From contig JALGPY010000013.1 of NCBI GenBank assembly GCA_023055425.1, positions 13,677,735 to 13,741,734 on the forward strand: 64,000 bases of DNA, given 5' to 3'. Below the pieces are notes generated by a model, which ran no database searches, was not told the DNA's origin, and saw nothing but the letters and a program-made list of their open reading frames with translations. Position numbers and translations under genes: made by a program. This stretch comes from Linanthus parryae (taxonomy: Eukaryota; Streptophyta; Magnoliopsida; Ericales; Polemoniaceae). How positions within the stretch are numbered: position 1 is the first letter of the stretch; each line of letters begins with the position of its first letter. Shown here one piece after another: positions 56,280-64,000 of the stretch.

Positions 56280-59200
56280 ATGGCCAAGACAAAAGGAACT
56301 AAACCCACCAAGGAGGACGAAGAGATACCTGATCTTCCGCAAGCTTTGTGGCGAAAAGCCCCCTATCTGGGTGGCAAAGACTTCTACCACGCGAGGGTTA
56401 AGGCAAAGAAACTGCCTGCTTCTGTCCCCAATGAGAGATTGCTAACATTGACTCCTCCAGTTAACTCAGCCTTGCTCGAGTTGATTGGCTGCGAGGACGT
56501 GGTTCGATTGGGAATCGAAAATGGGTACTTCCCCTATGCTGCGATTTCCACCCAAGCTTTTGTCCAGAAATTGGACTACATGGATGAGTGGATTGACCAT
56601 GTGTTGACCGATCATGCTGCGACTCTTAATGAGGCCGGCGTATACTTCGCTGTTCGTGCTATGAAGGGTGCTGCCGTGAAGCTGGACCAGTCCATGCTTC
56701 TAAAACTTCTTTCCCGCTACTCGCCTGCGACTCACACTTTTCACTTTGCTGAGTTCGAGGCTGCCCCCACACTCGAGGACGTGCACATGCTGTACGATCT
56801 GTCTCCCATGGGTGAAGTGGACCCTTTGAGCCCCTTGAGGACGGATGCGGAGATCGCTTTGTACACGCAGATGGAGGAGTGCCTCTCAGAGGTAAAGAAA
56901 ATCTCCACCCGGTGGACCACTACCAAAGCCCTTCCTAACTGGCAGCTGGTTGACACGTCTGCAAAGAATACTTGGAATAAATGGGTGCAGTACTTCTTCC
57001 GTGACTATGCGAAAAGCAGCATCACCAAGAAGCTTCTGAGTCAAGACCCGGAGGCCAAGAATTACGTGGAGGGTAAAGGCTATCACTTGACCCTTTGTGC
57101 TTTCCTCTGTGCCTGGCTGTCGAGGTACTTAATCGATGGTCACCCGCACGATGGGGTCTTCTACCATGTTCTGCCGCTCGCTGTGAAACTGGCCCTTGGC
57201 CAGAGAGTCGCACTCGGACCCTTGGTCTTGGGCACATTGTACTATAGATTGGATCAGCTGGTTGTGGCCCTGAAAGAGTTGCGTGGCCGCCTCGACATAC
57301 TGAACTTCGTCAACATTTCCTTCTTGACGATGTGGGTCTTTGAGCGGTGGCCTTCTTATGCCCCAACTGCTTCCAGGCCCAACAAGTGGTGTCCCCCAGG
57401 CAAGGTGGAGGAGCGTAACAGCGGCAGAGCTGCGAGGTGGTTCGGGGCGAACAATACCAAGTGTGTTTGGAGCCTGATATGCGACAACCGAAAAGAGTTC
57501 GTTGCCAGGCCTTATGCCGTGCGTATTGAGAACGTGCGGTGGTTTCCAAAGCTGTACCCTTCTAAGGGTATTGTCTTCTCAGAAGAGCTCCTCTTCGAAG
57601 AGGGATCGCATTTCCATGAGCGCTATCGCGAATTCTTTTGCTGGTGCCTGCGAGGTTCCCTTCCTGCTCTCGCAGAGCATATTCGTGAGCTCGCGCCAAG
57701 GTATGAGAGGATTACTGTGGATGTTGACCCCACTCGAGTTTCTCCCCAGTTCGGCTTTGATGCAGTGGCACCCTCAATCTGGCCACGGTCCATTATCAGA
57801 GGTTGCTATAAGCGCTTGCTGACAAAGGAGTGCAAAACAGTCTTTATGAACAATCTTCCTTTTGAGCAGCCTGCAGGTAACCGCGAGGGTGGTTGTTCCA
57901 AGAACTGGCTCGCATACTGGATCGCCCAGCACGTCAGGTTTGAGACGCAGTCGGCTCCTCAGCCAAGCAGAGCTCCTTTGATCAAAAGAAACTCTTTTCC
58001 GTTTCGTCCCAACTGCAGTCTGGACGAGTCTGAATATGGTTGCTACTCATTGTTGGATCATGAGAACCATTTGTGCCCTGCCATTATTTTGGATGAAAAG
58101 CTCGCCGCAGTTAGGAAAGGCGACTCGCATGTCCTCAGATACAGCGAGACTTTTGCCAAGGTAAGCAACTTTTTTTTGTATGCGTTTAACTTCTTGATTT
58201 TCTCATACTGACATCTTTATTTTACACTGCTTGCTGTAGTGTCATGTGCGGAGGTTCGCATCTGGCGATCGTTCCAAGTCGCTGGTTAACACTATTGTTG
58301 CCACAAGAAGACAAGGACAGTCGTTCCTGCTAGCATCGAGGATGGATCCTGAGGTCGAAACCAGGATTCGCGCAGTCATGAACGCTTTCGCTGACTCGCT
58401 GATAGATAATGCTCCGGCCTCGTCTCCACCCAGAGATAATCCGTCTCCTCCAGCGACTGCAGCACCGAGAGCGAAGAGACCCAGGAAAAAGGGAATTAAA
58501 ATTTCTTCCCCTATAAGTGCTCCAACTTCCCCTCAAGCGAGGTCCCTTTCTGCCAAGGACAAGGGCAAATGTCGCATGCCCAGCAAGGCGCGGAAGGAGC
58601 TCGCAGTTGAGACCTTCGTTCCATTCAACCAGGAGGAAGAAGAGGAGAGGCAGGAGCCAAGAGAAGGAGATGAAGAAGAAGAAAGAGCAAATGTGATACA
58701 TGAGGAAGAATCAGGAGGTACCTCCATCGCGTTTCTCTTCTCATTACCGTAATTCTTTTTCAACTTGATCTTGAACCAATCGTTTCTTCGCAGATGATGA
58801 TGATGATGAGACCATCGGTGGCCTTTTGGCCAAGAGACAAAAGAGGGATGCTCATTCTAGCGTTCCAGACGAACCCATAAGCGAGGACGTTCTTGCCGAG
58901 TCCAGGAAGACAGCCGAGGAAGCTGCTGAAAGGAGAAGGCAGCGAGAAGAGGAGGAGCTCGAGCGCGTGAGGCAGCGGAGCCTCGAAGAGCAACATGTTG
59001 ACGACTTAGTGCGTCCAGTTGATGAGGAAGATGCGCTTCCCGAAGATGTGGCTCCTCAAGTTGAGGAGGAGGATGCGGTTCCACAAGAGGATGCAGCAGC
59101 TTTGGAGCAAGCCCAGGCGGATTTTGAAGAAATCGCAGGCGGCAATTAAGGTGAGATTTTTAATCTCGCAGTAACTTATCGAGACGTTATTGTTGGTGCG

Positions 59201-60575
59201 TTAGAGCATGGTGTGTCAAAAGCTGACATTCGCCGTTGGCTAGTAAGCAAGTGCGGTGAACCCTCAGGTAATCACTTGATCGATATGCATGAACTAGACT
59301 TAGCAACTCAAAGCAGAATCATGACTGGTTTCTTCGCGTCCCAGGTCACGCTCATTTTAAAGACATGCTTAGTGAGGACACACTAATAGGGCATGGTTCC
59401 ACGTCTTTAGTGTATGACGAAGATACTGCAATCCCACCTTCGCGTGGAGGTGCTTGCTCTTAGCTTTAGCAAAGATAGTAAAATGACGTATAATACGAGT
59501 TACCTCATACTATCGCATTCTGTATCGCAGGCGATGCTGATGAACCTGCGCCGGAGCAAAGAAGTCAACCTTCTGCGTCCTATGTTCCGGTTCCGAGTTC
59601 CCATACCGAGAAGCCCGTCGCAGCTGCTGAATATGCAGGAGAGCCCTTTGAGGACATCATTGAACTTTCTGATGATGCCGAAGCTGATGCTGTGCTAATG
59701 GAGGAAGATGCCCATGCTGGCCCTGAGGAAGTAAGAACAAGTACTGTTGATGCTACCGCATCTGAAAGTGTCCCTCGTCAAGCAACTTCGGTTGCCGCTA
59801 TGCCTTCAGCGATGACTGAGTCTGCGACGCCACTTCCTGCGTGGAGATTTTGGGGCTCGCAGGTTGGGGCTGCAATCGCAACTGGTGCGGCTTATGATCT
59901 TCCTTCAACTATGAGGAGTTAGAGCTCGCAGCTGACAGGAGAGCTATGGAGCGTGGACAGTCTTCGACCACTCCAGCAATGCGCATTCCTTCTCTTCGTG
60001 AGATCCTTGAAGGAACTTGTAAGTCGTAGCTTGCTGTTTGCATTTCGCATTATTCATTTGCGAGTTTGATAGTATGACTTAGCTTTGACATTGCTTTAGG
60101 TTTGAAGCAAGCCGATGTGGACTGGCTAGTTCGGATGCGCCTCACCTATCCCCAATCATTTGCGAGATCTCTGGAGATAGGGCCCTTTGACAGAAGGCTG
60201 TTTCTTACCGAGGCCATTTGGATTTTGGAACAGCTGTCTGCGGCCACGCCTGCGACCATTTCTGCTTAGAGTGCCGAATTGCTTTTTGGCATGTGCCAAA
60301 ATCTTCTGACTAAAGTTCAAGGCAGGCTGGGTTTCAAGTTTCTTATGAAAAGAGTTACTTTGATTCGCGCAGCCGTAACTTTGAAACTCGACCACCAAAA
60401 CCTCGCAGCTGAGAAGGAGAAGGTGGAGCAGCAAAAGCAAATGGTTGAAGAGGCTCTGAAGCTCTATCATGAGATGAATGCCAAGTGCGAGCAATTGAAG
60501 CAAGAAGTGGAGCAGGTAGAGAATCTGAGCCGTCAGTTCACCCTTCATGACTCCTTGATCAAGAATTTACTTTGA
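56280..60575 (+). pseudogene. Antisense plant-mobile-domain (PMD) gene, seven exons, broken
   Basis: Exons inferred from splice sites and frame: 56280-58160, 58240-58717, 58794-59150, 59172-59267, 59345-59449, 59531-60018 and 60100-60575. The exon 1/2 junction is phase 0, all later ones phase 1, and all introns are GT-AG. Exon 1 (627 codons) holds the PMD core. It includes FLCAWLSRYLIDG, LPLAVKLALGQ, LGPLVLGTLYYRL and MWVFERWPSYAP, resembling the MAIN/MAIL-type family. Exons 2-6 encode a Lys-rich then acidic linker (RAKRPRKKG, poly-Asp). Exon 7 ends in a coiled coil (EKVEQQKQMVEEALKLY). Breaks: TAA at 59147-59149, a one-base frameshift near 59895, and TAG at 60268-60270. ATG 56280 is the first true ATG and follows an acceptor-like site. 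PMD proteins are linked to gene silencing and transposons; the role here is unknown. Confidence 0.78.
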
Positions 60576-62059
60576 CTTTTGAATTTGAAAAGTAGCAAAC
60601 AAATAGCAGAAACATTAATGTAATGTTACTAGAAACGTTAATGTAATGTTGCTAGGGTTTCTCCCCCTTTTTTTTGACAAAAGAATCGACATGCCCGTTT
60701 TGCCCTTTGCGGGATTTGATTGAATATCTCTGTGCATATCTAATTATGACATCAGCAATTGATATTCTGCTTGATTTTCGCGCTAATTTCTCATAAGATA
60801 AGCACGCTTTCCTTGGGAAGTCCATCCGAATCATGACCATCCGTCATTTATTAGGATACGCAACTGAATCGTCGTAGCCTTTAGTAGGGTAATTGATCGT
60901 TACCGCTTTTCAAGGCGTAAGTGATTGACCTTACCCTCTTTTCGAATTCTACTGACTCATCTTAGCAACTGAAGAGTCTCCACAAGGTCTATGTAAACCC
61001 TGCCTTTGCTATTTGGGTTCTTTATCCCAAAAATGTGCTTTGCCGTGAGTCCTTACGACTGCTGGCTTCAACGCTTGTTTTTCGTTGATTCATGGCAACT
61101 CCAAGTCATGAGACCTGAGTTTGCGCTTTGTGCCATAGAAATAGTTTCCAAGATCCGCTTTATGAGGCTTACTAATCTTTGTAACCTTCATAAAGAAGAT
61201 GGAGATGATATCTCATGTGTATTCGAAGAATTTTCTTCGTCTATTATGTTTGCAGGTCATGTTTCCGGCCGCCTCCCGGTGAGGTGCAGCGCCGTAGTGA
61301 CCTTGCTACCGACTCGTAATGAACGGCGGAATTCTCCTCCAGCATCCCTGGACGAGGATTTCTTGCCTCTTCGTTCTTGAACTCAGGAGGCTAGCCAATG
61401 CCCTTGTCTATCAGGACAAGGAACCCAGTACCAGAGGAATGACTGCTTCCCCTGTTTTGCACGACTGCATACGTCGGAACAGGTAGTTCCTCTGGTACAT
61501 ATCTTGATCAGACAGGGGTCTCGTCAGATCCTGAGATCTTGGACGTAGAACCAATCAGAACTTTGCTGCCAGGGATGTAGCGAATGGCGAGTTGATCTCT
61601 TCGCAGAAGCATCCTACTTGCTACAGATCTTTGGCCGCAGATCTGTGCATTGCATAGCCGGTGTTAGGACCGTTAGGTTCATCCTTTTTCAGCTAGGATT
61701 CCCTCGATGTGTTACTTCGAGCTCGTAAGTTACTTTTCGAATGCATTGTAAGCCATGTTGGCTGCGTAGTTAGATTTGAGCTTTTTCGCTTGTAAGCTGC
61801 TATCTAGACAGATAAATTATAAGTCTTTTTGAATCATAATGATAAATGACTTTTGTATTATCTGCTGTCTTGTTACAACAAAATACAATTTCGCATGCGT
61901 ACCGGCAGATTTCGCCTTGTGTAATGCTACATACATACTTCGCATTTGCTATCTGCCGTATAAATTCGTAGATATTTTATTAGATCGTTCGAGATCGTAT
62001 TTGCGTAACTGTGCCATCTTTGCAGATGGGCTTGTGATTCATTTTCAGATTCAAATGCA
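60576..62059. other. Spacer between the PMD gene and the tandem array
   Basis: Begins with the PMD 3' UTR, which has a duplicated AACGTTAATGTAATGTT-like unit near 60610-60650. A pyrimidine run CTCCCCCTTTTTTTT at 60661-60675 reads as a polypurine tract on the minus strand. A long hairpin lies at 61428-61498. The last part (about 61750-62059) contains faint, decayed relatives of the 54-bp repeat. No convincing gene. Confidence 0.55.
61428..61498. repeat. Inverted repeat (hairpin)
   Basis: GTACCAGAGGAA (61428-61439) pairs with TTCCTCTGGTAC (61487-61498), a perfect 12-bp stem. Inside it CCTGTT (61451-61456) pairs with AACAGG (61478-61483). Confidence 0.8.
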
Positions 62060-62795
62060 GGTGCTATGTCATTAGATAGACCTTTTGGAGATCACTTAAG
62101 ATCATGATGTCGCTATCACAATAGATAGTTTTAAGGACGAATTTTAAATCGCATTCGTATAACACTGATATCACATTAGATAGGCTTGAAGAATCATTTA
62201 AGATCACGTTCGCATATGTGGCTATCGTGGCAGATAGGCTTTAGAAGATCAATTAAGATCATTTTTCGCATGAGCTGCTATCGTGGCAGATAGGCTTAGA
62301 AGATCAATTAAGATCATTTTTTGCATGAGCTGCTATCGTGGCAGATAGGATTAGAAAATCAATTAAGATCGCAGTTGCATAGGCTGCTATCGTGACAGAT
62401 AGGCTTAGAAGATCAATAAAGATCGCATTCGCATAAGTTGCTATCGTATCAGATAGGCTTAGAGGATCAATTAAGATCGCATTTGCATGGGCTGCTAACG
62501 TGACAGATAGGCTTAGAAGATCAATTAAGATCGCATTCGCATAGGCTGCTATCGTATCAGATAGGCTTAGAGGATCAATTAAGATCGCATTTGCATGGGC
62601 TGCTATCGTGACAGATAGGCTTAGAAGATCAATTAAGATCGCATTCGCATAGGCTGCTATCGTATCAGATAGGCTTAGAGGATCAATTAAGATCGCATTT
62701 GCATGTGCTTCTATCGTGACAGATAGGCTTAGAAGATCAATTAAGATCGCATTCGCATAGGCTGCTATCGTATCAGATAGGCTTAGAAGATTAAC
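62060..62795. repeat. 54-bp tandem array with a 108-bp higher-order unit
   Basis: Well-conserved monomers start at 62383, 62437, 62491, 62545, 62599, 62653, 62707 and 62761, exactly 54 bp apart. Two types alternate. Type A has CGTGACAGATAGG and AGAAGATC. Type B has CGTATCAGATAGG and AGAGGATC. The repeating unit is therefore an A-B dimer. Units left of 62383 are progressively more diverged. The array sits between pol and the PMD gene. Confidence 0.92.
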
Positions 62796-62991
62796 AGTAA
62801 TAACAAACTAAATGAAGCAACATTAACAGCTAGAAATATGAAGTTCTCATTTGGGAGAATCCTTTTATTATAGTGCTCTCATATAGGAGAGATGAGCTTA
62901 CAATTCTCTCATATGGGAGAGAAGATTGTGTGAATCATAGCCATACAATACATGAGGCAACGTTATAATAAAGCGCATAAAATGAGAGAAG

Positions 62992-64000
62992 TCAAGGATA
63001 GTACTTCTTAATCCAGCGCATGTTGACTGAGCTTGGGGTTGAGGTCGTTCCATGCAACCTCCGTATGCTGCAGTAACCACTGTCAAAGACTTCTGTGACT
63101 TCAAAGGGTCCTTCCCAATTGGCTGCGAACTTTGGGTGAGCCGCTTCTCGCATGCAATGGTCAGATGCGCGCAGGACCAAATCTCCAACTGCGAAATCTC
63201 TTCGCTGGACCGTCTTATTGTAAGCACGAGCGAGCCTTTCTTGATACCGCTTGTTGGTCCTTTTAGCTTGCTCTCGCTTTTCCTCCAGCAAGACTAAGTC
63301 ATGATCGCGTTGATTGTCGTATAATGCGTGGAAGGCCAATCTCGCCGAATGGACTCTCACCTCCGCAGGTACCACGGCCTCAGCTCCATAGCATAGGAGG
63401 AATGGCGAGACTCCCGTGGGTGTCCTTGGAGAAGTCCGATAAGCCCACAGGGCTATGTTTAGAGAATCAGCCCACTTCTTGTGGTCATCTGCGACCATCT
63501 TGCTCAAAATCCTCAATAGCGTTTTGTTGGTCGCTTCGGCTTGCCCGTTCCCCTTCGGGTAGTAGGGGGTGGAACATATTTGCCTGATATTGTACTCTGC
63601 TAGCTTTGCAGCCACCTGGCGATTAACAAAAGGAGTACCGTTATCCGAAAGGACGGTGTTGGGAATTCCGAACCTGCATATAATGTTTTCTTGGATGAAA
63701 TTGACCACAGCTAGCGCATTTGCCGTCTTTAGTGGTATCGCCTCCACCCATTTGGTGAACAGCTCAGTTGCGGTGAGAATAAAATGATTCCCGTGCGAAG
63801 TTGGTCGGATGGGACCAATGAAATCCAACGCCCATGTGTGAAATGGCCATGGCGTTCCCAATGCATGTAGGTCCACAGCAGGAGCGTGCACTAGGTTACC
63901 CTTGAATTGGCACTCCTGGCAACGTCGTACCTTGGTGCGGCAATCGGCCTCCATAGTGGGCCAGAAATATCCGATTGAGAGGAGCTGCCTTCATAGTTTC
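62992..64000 (-). CDS. pol: Tat-type gypsy integrase, C-terminal part of pol (partial)
   Basis: The frame is open from the right window edge (QLLSIGYFWPTMEADCR) to a stop at 62992. The zinc-binding pair is seen as CQEC. The catalytic triad is seen as ALDFIGPI (D), SDNGTPF (D) and GNGQAEATNK (E). The C-terminal part has AVGDLVLRASD and WEGPFEVTEV, the GPY/F-type end, finishing IKKYYP. No chromodomain is present, as expected for Tat. The gene is minus strand and uninterrupted here. The rest of pol lies beyond the window. Confidence 0.92.

Larger units (their letters stand above)
55300..64000 (-). mobile_element. Ty3/gypsy element of Tat type, 3' part, running off the right edge
   Basis: Minus-strand order: integrase ending at 62992, short spacer, tandem-repeat array 62795 to about 62060, spacer, and an antisense PMD gene. 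Tat-lineage elements (Ogre, Retand and relatives) are known to carry long regions after pol with tandem repeats and extra ORFs, including antisense ones with a plant mobile domain. The 3' LTR is not identified and the left edge is approximate. Confidence 0.75.

Noticed and set aside
56741..57549. Minus-strand ORFs inside PMD exon 1
   Set aside because: Shadow frames. The + strand shows the domain motifs and consistent splicing.
60661..60675. Pyrimidine run as the polypurine tract of the Tat-type element
   Set aside because: No LTR start (TG) follows on the minus strand and no repeat partner is in the window, so I do not call an LTR here.
61006..61380. 124-residue ORF after the PMD gene
   Set aside because: No motif, no splice support and low-complexity composition; it lies in a spacer with decayed repeats.
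62060..62795. Repeats with regular spacing that might be read as a CRISPR array
   Set aside because: Units are contiguous 54-bp monomers without unique spacers, inside a plant retrotransposon.
63052..63787. Plus-strand ORFs opposite the integrase
   Set aside because: Shadow frames of the conserved minus-strand integrase with no protein-like motifs of their own.

Overview
This window is a nested pile of plant retrotransposons. I see no intact host gene, no rRNA or tRNA gene and no prokaryotic feature. Ty1/copia and Ty3/gypsy elements with tRNA-iMet-type primer binding sites, a Sirevirus-like copia family, a chromodomain gypsy element, a Tat-type gypsy element and a hAT element all point to a flowering plant, probably a eudicot, in repeat-rich intergenic or pericentromeric DNA. 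I cannot name the species.

Layout. Copia-A (1-7753, +) has near-identical LTRs and a broken polyprotein. It sits inside the 3' LTR of SIRE-B (7754-15793, -). A 677-bp segment of uncertain origin (15794-16470) separates SIRE-B from SIRE-C (16471-23322, -), a 3'-truncated relative. SIRE-C abuts the 3' LTR stub of Copia-D (23323-40572, -), which is of the same family as Copia-A. Copia-D is split in gag by a complete Tekay-like gypsy element (27211-36814, -, TSD TAAAG). One LTR of that element carries a 927-bp TIR element (28847-29773). The 5' LTR of Copia-D carries a 582-bp hAT element (39469-40050, 8-bp TSD). Copia-D in turn interrupts gag of SIRE-H (40573-41937, -). A very old copia relic (about 42770-45770, +) follows, then a solo LTR (45942-48877, TSD CATGA), an AT-rich gene-poor stretch, a LINE tail, and the 3' part of SIRE-K (51575 to about 55260, -). 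The right end is the 3' part of a Tat-type gypsy element. It holds integrase (62992-64000, -), a 54-bp tandem array and an antisense seven-exon plant-mobile-domain (PMD) gene (56280-60575, +).

The most interesting signal is in the SIRE-like family. A 16-bp self-complementary motif, TTTCAAGGCCTTGAAA, recurs dozens of times. It lies in the LTRs, in the spacer between pol and an extra 3' gene, and inside gag-pol coding sequence. Copies come in pairs or arrays spaced 20 bp apart in non-coding DNA and 21 bp (seven codons) in coding DNA. Relatives SIRE-H and SIRE-K carry symmetric variants (TTTCAAAGCTTTGAAA, TCCAAAGCTTTGGA), so both arms change together. The arrays lie just upstream of a TATA-like site and an extra ORF, which suggests a regulatory module.

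A second strong signal is the PMD gene. Its exons keep consistent splice phase and it runs antisense to pol. It now carries two in-frame stops and one frameshift.
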